Source of the DNA: Bacteroidota bacterium
Lineage (GTDB): Bacteria > Bacteroidota > Ignavibacteria > Kapaibacteriales > Kapaibacteriaceae
Length of the DNA stretch: 64,000 bases
NCBI GenBank assembly: GCA_018266735.1
Contig: JAFDZT010000007.1
Span: forward strand, 186,001 to 250,000
Direction: 5' to 3'
Below, piece after piece: positions 56,200 to 63,457 of the stretch. Both the position numbers and the translations under genes were made by a program. Positions within the stretch are counted from its first letter, which is position 1. Each line of letters starts with the position of its first letter. The notes under the pieces are model-generated. The model had not been told where the DNA came from and searched no databases. It worked only from the letters and a program-made list of their open reading frames with translations.

Positions 56200-56696
56200 G
56201 CTGCTGCTGAATATTGGGGTGGTTCTGACTTTACGACTTCAGCCATCTGCTCGTCTTGTTCGATGATCATTGGGATGGCGTATTGAGGTTTAAAAGTGAA
56301 TTGGAACCTGTATGAGTGCAATGACGTGTTGCGATTCATTCGAACTTCAACCAACAAACGATCCCTCGTGAATCCAAATGCAGCATCGATTCCGGTGTCG
56401 ATGAAGTTGAGAGGAACACCTGAATTAACAAGCGATTCATAATCACCGTTAATTGCAGGAAGCGTATCACTATGCGATTCCCTAGCGAATGCTAGAACAT
56501 CAATCGTTCGATTGACAATCGCGATACTAGAACGATGCACAAGCTTGCTCTTAGCCAATCGAACCAACATCAACTGGAAAGATCTTGAAATGAGTGTAAC
56601 AATTGGTCGTAGCAAAGGACCAACTATTACGACCAACACCAACCCTACTATTAGAGCCCATGTTGGGTTACCAAGGAATGAGAACAGGTCGTTCAT
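56196..56696 (-). CDS. Membrane-anchored protein of unknown family
   Basis: 166 residues. One N-terminal membrane segment (NPTWALIVGLVLVVIVGPLLRPIVTLI, about 9-35), then a soluble domain of about 125 residues (SIAIVNRTIDVLAF, LINFIDTGIDAAFGFTRDRLLVEVRMNR region, YRFQFTFKPQYAIPMIIEQ). I do not recognise the family. Coupled to the SecB-like gene below and 18 bp downstream of a small membrane protein gene. Confidence 0.7.
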   Translation of the reverse strand: MNDLFSFLGNPTWALIVGLVLVVIVGPLLRPIVTLISRSFQLMLVRLAKSKLVHRSSIAIVNRTIDVLAFARESHSDTLPAINGDYESLVNSGVPLNFIDTGIDAAFGFTRDRLLVEVRMNRNTSLHSYRFQFTFKPQYAIPMIIEQDEQMAEVVKSEPPQYSAAA

Positions 56697-56714
56697 GTGA
56701 TTACAACTTCATTG

Positions 56715-57050
56715 TCAGTTCAGGTTTTTAGCAATTGATGCTTTCTCAACTTCGAGCGTTTTGCCGACGTTGTTCGCCCAATGCATGATTCGGATTCTTA
56801 CAGCCTCCCATAAGCCAATCCTGTCGAGTATCAAGACGACAAGTGAGACAATCAATTTCAGCCAACCATCAAAGAAGTTGCTCCAGCCTTGAATGTATGG
56901 AAGTGCTGCCGCAGAATCTTTTGAGTGGAATATTGCAACACAGGCCACAAAAGTACTGCAAACAAAATACATAATCACCAATATTGCGGATAGTGTCGTT
57001 ACGGAAGCCCACTGCATCCCCACTGTAGTTTGATCAGGACCTGTGCCCAT
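56715..57050 (-). CDS. Small two-helix membrane protein
   Basis: 111 residues from ATG 57050, chosen because AAGGAG lies 5 nt upstream and it avoids overlapping the integrase. Two membrane segments (VTTLSAILVIMYFVCSTFVACVAIF and WLKLIVSLVVLILDRIGLW) flank a short loop, with a basic C-terminal tail. Family not recognised. First gene of a three-gene minus-strand set with the membrane-anchored and SecB-like proteins; a membrane effector with its chaperone is one possible reading. Confidence 0.7.
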   Translation of the reverse strand: MGTGPDQTTVGMQWASVTTLSAILVIMYFVCSTFVACVAIFHSKDSAAALPYIQGWSNFFDGWLKLIVSLVVLILDRIGLWEAVRIRIMHWANNVGKTLEVEKASIAKNLN

Positions 57051-57099
57051 TACCACTCCTTTCTGGAATTCTCTTCCTTCAGCAATCCCAATTGAACGA

Positions 57100-58197
57100 T
57101 TAAGTAATACTCTCAAGTCCATCCAACACGTTCCGGAGCCGTGTTGTGTCGGAGTATGTGTAGCTGTCGATCGTCGTTTTGATGTCGCTGTGTCGCATGA
57201 GCTTCTGACGATCGGCCATATCGACATTCCCCCGCTTCAACCGGTCTTGGAACGTCTTACGGAACACATGGAAACCTCCGTGCGATTCGATCTCGAGGTC
57301 GACAAATGCTTCGTGCAGCATGCGCGTAAGCGCAGAGCGAGCACCGTTGTTCCAACGAAACAATTCATCACGATTTTTCGGGAGCTTGTCCAGAATCGCG
57401 CGGACTTCACGCGATATGGGGATGAGCTCCGGGTTTCGTCGTGACTTGTTCGGAACGACAAAGGCATCGTCGACAATGTGCGATCGACACATCTTCAACG
57501 CTTCGTTGATTCGTGCTCCCGTTGCTATGAGGAAGCGCAGCAGTAGTGCAAACTCCTTGTACGCTCCCTTGTAGTCTGGGCGTAGTAGTGAATCGTCCTT
57601 GTTCTCGAAATGCCGAATGAGATTCTTGCAGATGTCGTCGGAGTAGATCCGTACGACCTTCTGGCCACCTTTGCGTTTGTACTGCGAAACGTCGGGCAGC
57701 TCGTTGATCATTTTCTTCTTGAATGCCCACCGTACGAAGACAGACAAATTCCGAAGGTGGATGTTCACCGACGTCGGTGCGTACTCCTTGTGCTTCTTCA
57801 CCCACTGCTCGATCTGACGTTCAATGTCGGGTCCGGACATCATGCCGTTCGTGGTCAGGATGCTCCGGATCGACTTGAGATATTGCTTCTTGGTCTGCTC
57901 CTGCTTGTCCGTTGCATCCATGTAGCGCTCAAAGGCCGTGATAGCGTCCTTGTACAGGATTCCGGTGTGCTCTTCCTGCCCTTGCTCTTGCCGAGCCGTC
58001 GGAAGGCCTTTGTGACGGCGATAGACGTCCCAGAGAAGCTCTTCGGCCATCCTGCGGCCGACCTTCGTGTCGGGCAGTCCGGTGGACATGCGCACGCCTT
58101 TGAACTCGATGTAGAGTCTCGAGCAATTGGCCTGTTTGAAGATCGAGCCCGGATAGGACTTGAACTTGCGCGGCTGCTTCTTTGAAACCTCTGGCAC
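57100..58197 (-). CDS. int: Tyrosine-recombinase integrase
   Basis: 365 residues from a GTG with AAGGAG upstream. Catalytic set: R229 (LIATGARINEALKM), H310-x-x-R313 (GGFHVFRKTF), H336 (KLMRHSDIKTT) and Y346 (DSYTY). N-terminal SAM-like core-binding region around 85-165. Such enzymes integrate and excise elements at tRNA sites. It follows the CI-like repressor gene on the same strand with a 6-bp gap, so repressor and integrase share a transcript. It lies about 4.8 kb from tRNA-Lys. Confidence 0.95.
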   Translation of the reverse strand: MPEVSKKQPRKFKSYPGSIFKQANCSRLYIEFKGVRMSTGLPDTKVGRRMAEELLWDVYRRHKGLPTARQEQGQEEHTGILYKDAITAFERYMDATDKQEQTKKQYLKSIRSILTTNGMMSGPDIERQIEQWVKKHKEYAPTSVNIHLRNLSVFVRWAFKKKMINELPDVSQYKRKGGQKVVRIYSDDICKNLIRHFENKDDSLLRPDYKGAYKEFALLLRFLIATGARINEALKMCRSHIVDDAFVVPNKSRRNPELIPISREVRAILDKLPKNRDELFRWNNGARSALTRMLHEAFVDLEIESHGGFHVFRKTFQDRLKRGNVDMADRQKLMRHSDIKTTIDSYTYSDTTRLRNVLDGLESIT

Positions 58198-58203
58198 GGT
58201 TTT

Positions 58204-58653
58204 TTACTCCTTCTCGGCCTTAGCCCCGCCTCGTGCCTTTCGGATCGGCGCGGATTTTCCCACCGGTAGCAATGCGCCGGTGTCCGTGAACTCGCCGACG
58301 TGAGCGCGCTCAGCGTCGAGAGCCGACCTGAGATCGTCTGTCATCAAGTCATCGTCGACGGTGACTGTCACCTCTTTCTTCAGGATCCGCACCGCGATCC
58401 TCTTTCGGAGCTCCTGTCCGGCCGGCGTCGCCGCGAACATCGGACCTTCACCGAGCAAGAGCCAATTGATGTTGAATCCAAACTCGGCAACACGGGCCAA
58501 TACCTCTGCACCGGGGTATCCATTGCCGTGAGTGTACCTGTATAGCTGCGAGGTGGAAGACATTTTCCACTCATAGCACGCTTGTAGTTGCGTGTTAAAA
58601 GTGAGTGATACCAATGCTCCGAACCTACTTGCAAATGTCGTCTTGGGGTCCAT
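58204..58653 (-). CDS. CI-like phage repressor
   Basis: 149 residues from ATG 58653 (ATG 58677 also possible). The N-terminal HTH (TTFASRFGALVSLTFNTQLQACYEWKMSSTSQLYRYTHGNGYPGAEVLARVAEFGFNINWLLLGEGPMF) ends in a NWLLLGEG motif typical of CI/Cro-type phage repressors. The C-terminal tail has no peptidase domain. Divergent from the two related + strand HTH genes; the intergenic stretch holds an inverted repeat. Confidence 0.85.
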   Translation of the reverse strand: MDPKTTFASRFGALVSLTFNTQLQACYEWKMSSTSQLYRYTHGNGYPGAEVLARVAEFGFNINWLLLGEGPMFAATPAGQELRKRIAVRILKKEVTVTVDDDLMTDDLRSALDAERAHVGEFTDTGALLPVGKSAPIRKARGGAKAEKE

Positions 58654-58654
58654 G

Positions 58655-58669
58655 TGGAAAACTTTTCCA
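58655..58669. promoter_or_regulatory. Perfect 15-bp palindrome in the repressor promoter
   Basis: TGGAAAA-C-TTTTCCA lies just before the preferred repressor start. It could be an operator for one of the three HTH proteins. The stretch 58679-58730 also has TTGACA and repeated TGCTG. Confidence 0.5.
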
Positions 58670-58766
58670 TATCGCATCTTGACATGCTGTTGTCAGTATG
58701 CTGATATTTGTACGTTGTTATGAGCATGCGCCGATCGTGCTCAACTATCGGACACAGGAGAGCAAA

Positions 58767-59219
58767 ATGCGAGTAAACGAGAAACCATCCAAGTCCAAAG
58801 TGATTGGACACCCCCGACTGCCCAACGCGGCAGATGACGAAGCACTCATCGAACGGCTAGGACGGGTCTTTGGAATGATCTTCAGGACACGAGCTGATGC
58901 GTCGGTAATTGTTGGCGTGACAACAGGTCAGATCTCCAACTACGTCAAAGGGTCTTTTCTCCCTTCCATTGCCGTGTTCTATCGGCTCGTGCATCTTGGT
59001 ATCAGTGCAGATTGGCTCCTCACTGAATCTGGCACAATGTTCACGAACAATGAAGCCGGAGACCGTCTTTACAAAATGGTCCAGCGCGGAGAGAAGCTCA
59101 CAATTGACGATCACTTTGCTTCATACTTCGCAAGTCAGCAATCACGAACAGAAGTAGCTCCAGCAACGCTCCCAATGAATGCGAGCGAGCCAATAGGTCT
59201 ATTTGGAGCAACAGCGTGA
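58767..59219 (+). CDS. CI/Cro-like HTH protein, second of three
   Basis: 150 residues from ATG 58767, preceded by AGGAG. The HTH region (RADASVIVGVTTGQISNYVKGSFLPSIAVFYRLVHLGISADWLLTESGTMF) parallels the repressor 58204-58653, including the G-[IF]-[NS]-x-[ND]-W-L-L motif. Probably the early lytic or Cro-like counterpart, transcribed rightward. Its stop overlaps the next start (GTGA). Confidence 0.8.
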   Translation: MRVNEKPSKSKVIGHPRLPNAADDEALIERLGRVFGMIFRTRADASVIVGVTTGQISNYVKGSFLPSIAVFYRLVHLGISADWLLTESGTMFTNNEAGDRLYKMVQRGEKLTIDDHFASYFASQQSRTEVAPATLPMNASEPIGLFGATA

Positions 59220-59596
59220 GAAAGGGTCTGACCGAAACTGAGGTCCTAGAATTCCAAACACGAATTCGCACGTTCTTCGAGAAGACATTTGCAAACCAGA
59301 TTGTAGCATGTGTTGTACTGTCAATGAGTGCTCCAAGCCAATTGCGTGGCTATACGAGAATTGGATACACTCCCCATTTTGACGTGCTCGTGTCTATGTC
59401 GCGACTCGGTATCAACCTCAACTGGTTGCTCCTTGGTGTTGGCGAGCAGTGGACCGACAGCCCCAACGCGAAGAAAGTGCAAGCCCTTCTCGCTTCCGGA
59501 TCGAAGATCACGATCGAATACTACTACCGCGAACTCGCCGCACCTGCTACAAGTGCGGCACCATCTCAAACCCAACCCCATAAGGATTTGCCATGA
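59216..59596 (+). CDS. CI/Cro-like HTH protein, third of three
   Basis: 126 residues from GTG 59216. The region VVLSMSAPSQLRGYTRIGYTPHFDVLVSMSRLGINLNWLLLGVGEQWTD again has the paralogous NWLLLG motif. Coupled on both sides by 4-bp overlaps. Three related DNA-binding proteins at one control locus is unusual; tandem duplication is likely. Confidence 0.75.
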   Translation: MRKGLTETEVLEFQTRIRTFFEKTFANQIVACVVLSMSAPSQLRGYTRIGYTPHFDVLVSMSRLGINLNWLLLGVGEQWTDSPNAKKVQALLASGSKITIEYYYRELAAPATSAAPSQTQPHKDLP

Positions 59597-60312
59597 ACAT
59601 CATCGGCAACGGAGGCGTCATTGCGCCTCACCCACCGGCTGCGGCTCCCAGTCAGCCTGTGGAACAACCGGCAACGGACAACGGCACATTGCTCGAGACA
59701 TCGGACGCAAACGTGATCAGCGTCGATCACCAAGTGGCCACAGTCCTCACGTCGGAGATTCATTTGCCGATCCGGTTTCACTTCGGATGTACGGCAATCT
59801 CATTGGCACATCTCGAGGGCAAGTCACCTGCAGAGATCGAAGAGCTGGTACGCGACTACTACATGCGCGTGTTCGCCGCCATGGAGAAGACGACATCGTT
59901 TCATCTTCTGCGCGAGGTGTTCCATCAGGTTCTCACCGATGCTTATCAGGACGTCAGAGCTCAGGATGAACAAGGCAATCTCGCGGTGCAGCTTCTCCTG
60001 CAGATGGATTCCATCGCCTTCCCCAAAGTCGAGCCACAGGCCGGCTCGTACTACGTGGCTAATCAGTCGCGACTCATTGATCCGCCGAAGCCCGCAGACG
60101 AGCTTCTTGCGAAGCTGCAAGGCACGGAAAGCGAAACAACTTCGCCGACCGCCCAATCCAATGGCGACGATATTGCCAACGAAGATCCCCAGACATCAGA
60201 TCAGTTAACCGCCGACGGTGGCGACGCAGAAGCCTCAACCCCGGGTGAAAGCGTCGATGCAACAACAGCACCGAGCACAGGCACCACCTCGGCACCGGAG
60301 GCGGTCAACTGA
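59593..60312 (+). CDS. Unknown protein with acidic Ser/Thr-rich tail
   Basis: 239 residues. The middle (about 50-150) is ordered (IHLPIRFHFGCTAISLAHLEGKSPAEIEELVRDYYMRVFAAMEKTTSF), and the last 70 residues are low-complexity Thr/Ser/Asp/Pro. No family recognised. ATGA overlap with the HTH gene before it. Likely an early-region phage-type protein. Confidence 0.6.
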   Translation: MNIIGNGGVIAPHPPAAAPSQPVEQPATDNGTLLETSDANVISVDHQVATVLTSEIHLPIRFHFGCTAISLAHLEGKSPAEIEELVRDYYMRVFAAMEKTTSFHLLREVFHQVLTDAYQDVRAQDEQGNLAVQLLLQMDSIAFPKVEPQAGSYYVANQSRLIDPPKPADELLAKLQGTESETTSPTAQSNGDDIANEDPQTSDQLTADGGDAEASTPGESVDATTAPSTGTTSAPEAVN

Positions 60313-60313
60313 A

Positions 60314-60595
60314 ATGCGCCGGCAGTGCACCATAGAGGATAGCCTATGGACTCGCCCGTTCGCGGCGAAGTACATCGGAATCTCCGTTAGCAGCTTACAA
60401 AAGCTCATGTTCAATGGTGCACTGCCGTATTGTTATCCCTTCCCCGACAACGAACTCGATGTGCGCCTCTTCCGCGAAGACGTGATCGCCTATCGCGAGC
60501 GCATGCGTGAAGACTCCCTACGGCTGCAGCGCAAGGCTGCGAGCCATTTCACATCGAGGTCACAACTCTACCAACGCAGGAACTACCATGACTGA
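60314..60595 (+). CDS. Excisionase/AlpA-like HTH protein
   Basis: 93 residues from ATG 60314, just after the previous stop. WTRPFAAKYIGISVSSLQKLMFNGALPYCYPFPDNELDVRLFREDVIAYRERMREDSL is a MerR-superfamily winged HTH of the excisionase/AlpA type (Ala/Tyr-x-Gly-[IV]-S, then a wing, then FxxxDVxAY). Likely directs excision or early transcription. Confidence 0.75.
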   Translation: MRRQCTIEDSLWTRPFAAKYIGISVSSLQKLMFNGALPYCYPFPDNELDVRLFREDVIAYRERMREDSLRLQRKAASHFTSRSQLYQRRNYHD

Positions 60596-61130
60596 AGCAG
60601 TCCACACGGATGCGCTATCGGATGCGCATGCCCAGAATGTCCAAAGTGATGATCCCAATGCCGCCACGGAGCCGGAAGGCATCGAAACAGCCCATCCTAG
60701 CCCTGTGATCCACACTCCGATCGACGATGCCGTGTTCATTCCGGCTGCGGGTGCCTTCGTGCATCCCGTGGCACGGCCGGGACACATCGCCTATACCCTT
60801 CTTGTGGTCGATCCGTCCGAGGTGGGCAAGCCACCCATCATCGGCAGCAGCTACATGAAGGTCGCATTTCCCGATCTCAACCTTCCGGAGCAGTTCAATC
60901 TCATGTCGCTGCCCGATCAGGAGCGCATCTGGGACAAGCTCAACGAGATCATCCTCGTGAGAAACGAGTCAGTGGTTCCCATCGAGGCCAAGGGACTGTG
61001 CTTCGTGAGTGAGGAATGGATTCTGGAGCACTATCCGCACATGATTCTCGGGCACGAAAGCGAAGAAAACGGCCCTGAAAGGCCTCAAAACCTCGCAGAA
61101 AGTTCACCACTTGTCACGATTCACCCTTGA
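60588..61130 (+). CDS. Unknown phage-type protein
   Basis: 180 residues from ATG 60588, overlapping the HTH stop by 8 bp. The first 40 residues are acidic and low-complexity; the centre has TLLVVDPSEVGKPPIIGSSYMKVAFPDLNLPEQFNLMSLPDQERIWDKLNEIILV, mainly helical. No family recognised. Confidence 0.6.
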   Translation: MTEAVHTDALSDAHAQNVQSDDPNAATEPEGIETAHPSPVIHTPIDDAVFIPAAGAFVHPVARPGHIAYTLLVVDPSEVGKPPIIGSSYMKVAFPDLNLPEQFNLMSLPDQERIWDKLNEIILVRNESVVPIEAKGLCFVSEEWILEHYPHMILGHESEENGPERPQNLAESSPLVTIHP

Positions 61131-61145
61131 TCGCGGCACAGTAAT

Positions 61146-61185
61146 GCTCAGCCCTGTTCAGCAACGCTCAGTATTGATCAGTATC
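61146..61185. repeat. Four helically phased GNTCAG decamers
   Basis: GCTCAG, GTTCAG, GCTCAG and GATCAG start exactly 10 bp apart (61146, 61156, 61166, 61176), ahead of the preferred start of the next gene. The same motif recurs at 63081-63114. Likely protein-binding sites on one DNA face. Confidence 0.7.
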
Positions 61186-61203
61186 GACGGAAAAGGTGTC
61201 CAG

Positions 61204-61614
61204 ATGTGCCCAGTAATCACGGATGAAGAGGATCCGCGCATGTTCCACGGAGCCCCGAACAGGGAGTCCGGAGACTCTGCACGGGCTTCTGCAAAGAAGA
61301 AGTCGACAAAAGGAACCACTTCAGCAAAGAGTGGAGCTCGTCCGATCACCTTCGTGAACATTCCGAAGCTCAAAGGGCGCGATTTGCGGAAGATGCTCCG
61401 CCTTTCCGGTCACAGCCTTGCGCACTTCTCACGCTACATGGGACGCTCGAGGTCGTGGGCATCGGAAGTGATCGTCCCTCTCTCCAACGTGTCGACCTCA
61501 ACGGTCGAGGGGCTCTACACAATGCTTGGCCACGATCAGTTCTGGACGGTCTACACGCGAGCGACAGGCTGCGATGTGCCGGCCGAGAGCGTGCTTGAAG
61601 GCGAGGACGAGTAG
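61204..61614 (+). CDS. HTH-containing phage-type protein
   Basis: 136 residues if started at ATG 61204; the frame is open to TTG 61111, but the repeats just upstream favour the later start. The C-terminal half (KLKGRDLRKMLRLSGHSLAHFSRYMGRSRSWASEVIVPLSNVSTSTVEGLYTML) has an XRE-like helix-turn-helix. The N-terminal half is basic and Ser/Lys-rich (ARASAKKKSTKGTTSAKSGAR). Confidence 0.65.
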   Translation: MCPVITDEEDPRMFHGAPNRESGDSARASAKKKSTKGTTSAKSGARPITFVNIPKLKGRDLRKMLRLSGHSLAHFSRYMGRSRSWASEVIVPLSNVSTSTVEGLYTMLGHDQFWTVYTRATGCDVPAESVLEGEDE

Positions 61615-61743
61615 ATGATGTACGAACGCACCATAGCCGCCATCGGAAGTCGTACACCTGCACGCAGAACTGCGGCTGCGGCCGCACAACCAACGATACA
61701 AGAGTTTCAACAGCACATCTGTTTGAGGGAAGCACAATGCTAA
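61615..61743 (+). CDS. Possible 42-residue small protein
   Basis: Starts with ATGATG one base after the previous stop and runs into the repeated start-codon array. Begins MMYERTIAAIGSRTPARR; Ala/Arg-rich. Small phage genes of this size occur, but no family match is evident. Low to moderate support. Confidence 0.4.
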   Translation: MMYERTIAAIGSRTPARRTAAAAAQPTIQEFQQHICLREAQC

Positions 61744-61775
61744 AGGAAGCGCAATGCTAAAGGAGGCACAATGCT
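61726..61775 (+). repeat. Triplicated 17-bp ribosome-site-plus-ATG unit
   Basis: The unit GGAAGCACAATGCTAAA (with small changes) recurs three times at a 17-bp period, placing ATGs at 61737, 61754 and 61771, each behind a GGAAG or GGAGG. The first two ATGs open mini-frames of 7 and 9 residues that overlap the next start; only the third leads into the long gene. Confidence 0.85.
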
Positions 61776-62157
61776 ACAAGTAACCGGATTCGGATTGCTC
61801 TCGGTCGCAGGCCAAGAAGAGAGCCGGCGCGACGAACTGCGGGAGTTCTGGACGCGAACGAAGGACGTGGCCATCGGCAGCCTGAGCGACATGCAGCGGG
61901 CAGTAATGCAGCGCCTTGTGAAGGATCTGCCGGAGCACTGCCGCATGGCGAGCTCGCTGCCGGCATTCGACGTCGAGATCGAGCGTACGGACGGTGACCG
62001 AGTTGTGCACCGCGTACAAGCAACGTCGCAGCTGCACGCAAGGCGTACGGCCGTTGCTCGAGAGATGAAGGCACTGAAGCGTGTGCTCACCGTGCGCGTT
62101 GCTCCAATCGATGCGGCGGCCACCGTGGCGCCGGAACACTGGTTCATGCGGCAGTGA
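61771..62157 (+). CDS. Unknown phage-type protein
   Basis: 128 residues from ATG 61771 with AGGAGG 5-6 nt upstream. Sequence such as MQRAVMQRLVKDLPEHCRMASSLPAFDVEIERTDGDRVVHRVQATSQLHARRTAVAREMKALKRVLTVRVAP shows mixed helix and strand and many Arg/Lys; no family recognised. Confidence 0.6.
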   Translation: MLQVTGFGLLSVAGQEESRRDELREFWTRTKDVAIGSLSDMQRAVMQRLVKDLPEHCRMASSLPAFDVEIERTDGDRVVHRVQATSQLHARRTAVAREMKALKRVLTVRVAPIDAAATVAPEHWFMRQ

Positions 62158-62426
62158 GCATGCGGTGACGAAGAACATGGCCATCAGGGAATGAACGCGG
62201 ACCTCCCTCGCCCACGAGTGAGACGCAGTGCGGGCTTCAAAACCTCGCATACCCTTATGGCTTCCCGTGGCATGGTTACAGCCGTGCCGCGGGTTTGATC
62301 GCAGCGCAGCGGTTGCGCGAGGGAGAGAAGGCTAGCACCTCGTCTTCGGTTCGACTCCGGAGGCTGCGGCACTTGACGAGACGGCAATGACGGTTTCCTG
62401 CGACACGACAAATCACGGAGAGATGA
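62158..62426. other. Non-coding control region before the replication-like gene
   Basis: 270 bp with no gene. It holds the 12-bp hairpin described below and a T-arm-like motif (GGTTCGACTCC with a 5-bp stem) that does not extend to a full tRNA. Likely promoter and RNA-control region for the rep-like gene. Confidence 0.5.
62264..62293. other. 12-bp RNA-type hairpin
   Basis: CCCGTGGCATGG pairs with CCGTGCCGCGGG (two G-T pairs) around a TTACAG loop. Not followed by a T-run, so not an intrinsic terminator; it may be an attenuator, an antisense target or an origin element. Confidence 0.55.
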
Positions 62427-63263
62427 ATGGCAGCACGGCGTTATCTGCGCTCGGTCGACTTCTACGACGAGATGGAAGACCTCGGCCTTCTGTGCGACGA
62501 GAAGTACCTCTACGCCTATCTGAGCCTCAACAGGCACATGTCCGTGAGCGGCATCTACGAGATCCAGCGCCGCGTGATCATGGTCGACACGGGTATCTCG
62601 CGTGATCGCATCGATGCGTGCCTGCAGCGGCTCGTAGCGCTCGATCTGATACGCTACGACGCCGGACTCATGTTCGTGCCGCGCATTCACACTGAGCAGA
62701 GCCTGCAGACCCGCAAGGGGTGGCAGTCCATGCTTCGGCGCCTGAGACGCATCCATAAGGATCACCGCTCGGACCTGCCCGGAGCGGAGAATCAAGCCTA
62801 CACGGCCTTTCTCGCCACGCTCGCGGAGTACTACTACGAGATCGATTCGGCAGACGAAATGGACATCGCGGAAGCGGCCGAATCAGGCGAGGATCCGCCG
62901 GAATCTGTGGCCACGGAAGCGGGAGGATCGGGACCGCCGAGAGCAAGTCCGCCAAGTCCGGATGAGTCGTTCGAGAGAGCTGTCGAGGAGGCAAAACGAA
63001 CTCGGCAGGCAACGATTCCGGACACAGAAACGGGTCGGAATCGGGAACCGGAAGAGGATGAAACGGAAGGAATCGACTCCGATCAGCCGTTCAGAAATGA
63101 TCAGAAACGCTCAGAAAACGGGGGTGAATCCCCACCGATCGGAGGAAGTAGCGAGGGCGAGCATCCGCCGGCACCTCGGGATCATCCTCCGGACGTTTCG
63201 ATCGGCGACGGCGAGGAGGCTGAAAACTCCCATGAAATTTTTGAAAAGTCATGGGAAAACTGA
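62427..63263 (+). CDS. Replication-initiator-like winged-helix protein
   Basis: 278 residues. GGAGAG precedes the ATG. Residues 1-110 (RYLRSVDFYDEMEDLGLLCDEKYLYAYLSLNRHMSVSGIYEIQRRVIMVDTGISRDRIDACLQRLVALDLIRYDAGLMFVPRI) match the N-terminal winged-helix of DnaD-like phage replisome organisers (CGIYE-type signature, two-helix then wing). The C-terminal 130 residues are acidic and low-complexity. A repeat array within the gene (63081-63114) and an iteron-like array just after it support a replication role. Confidence 0.7.
   Translation: MAARRYLRSVDFYDEMEDLGLLCDEKYLYAYLSLNRHMSVSGIYEIQRRVIMVDTGISRDRIDACLQRLVALDLIRYDAGLMFVPRIHTEQSLQTRKGWQSMLRRLRRIHKDHRSDLPGAENQAYTAFLATLAEYYYEIDSADEMDIAEAAESGEDPPESVATEAGGSGPPRASPPSPDESFERAVEEAKRTRQATIPDTETGRNREPEEDETEGIDSDQPFRNDQKRSENGGESPPIGGSSEGEHPPAPRDHPPDVSIGDGEEAENSHEIFEKSWEN
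63081..63114. repeat. Second GNTCAG array, inside the rep-like gene
   Basis: GATCAG at 63081, GTTCAG at 63089, GATCAG at 63099 and GCTCAG at 63109, spaced 8, 10 and 10 bp. Same hexamers as the array at 61146-61185. Confidence 0.7.
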
Positions 63264-63423
63264 AAAAGTCACGGGAAAAACGGAAACGGCATGGGAAACC
63301 CGCAACATTCTGGGAATTCTTCGGGACTCCCGCGTAAAACAGTGTTTTTCACGGGAACACCACGGAATTCTATAAAAGTCATGGGAATTCCCGCGTTTTC
63401 GTTCATAAACACACGGAAAAGTC
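63244..63423. repeat. Iteron-like array, candidate replication origin
   Basis: Copies of a GTCA[TC]GGGAA core recur in an AT-rich stretch overlapping the end of the rep-like gene. GGG blocks begin at 63253, 63273, 63293, 63312, 63323, 63353 and 63383, close to multiples of 10 bp, and several are flanked by A-runs (AAAAGTCATGGGAA). A GGGAATTCCC palindrome lies at 63383-63392. Consistent with protein-bound repeats of a replication origin. Confidence 0.65.
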
Positions 63424-63457
63424 TCAAAATTCACGTCACTACTTTAAGATAGTTAAG

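Noticed and set aside
61111-61203. TTG start for the 61204 HTH gene
   Set aside because: It would place the phased GNTCAG repeats inside the coding region and has no ribosome site; the later ATG is preferred, though not proven.
62299-62372. Possible tRNA gene with a clear T-arm (GGTTCGACTCC) and partial acceptor pairing
   Set aside because: The D-arm and anticodon stem do not form; the acceptor has a mismatch and CCA-like end is absent. Only the T-arm matches.
63244-63423. CRISPR-like array
   Set aside because: The repeated core is about 10 bp with irregular short gaps and no unique spacers, and no cas genes are in view. Iterons fit better.
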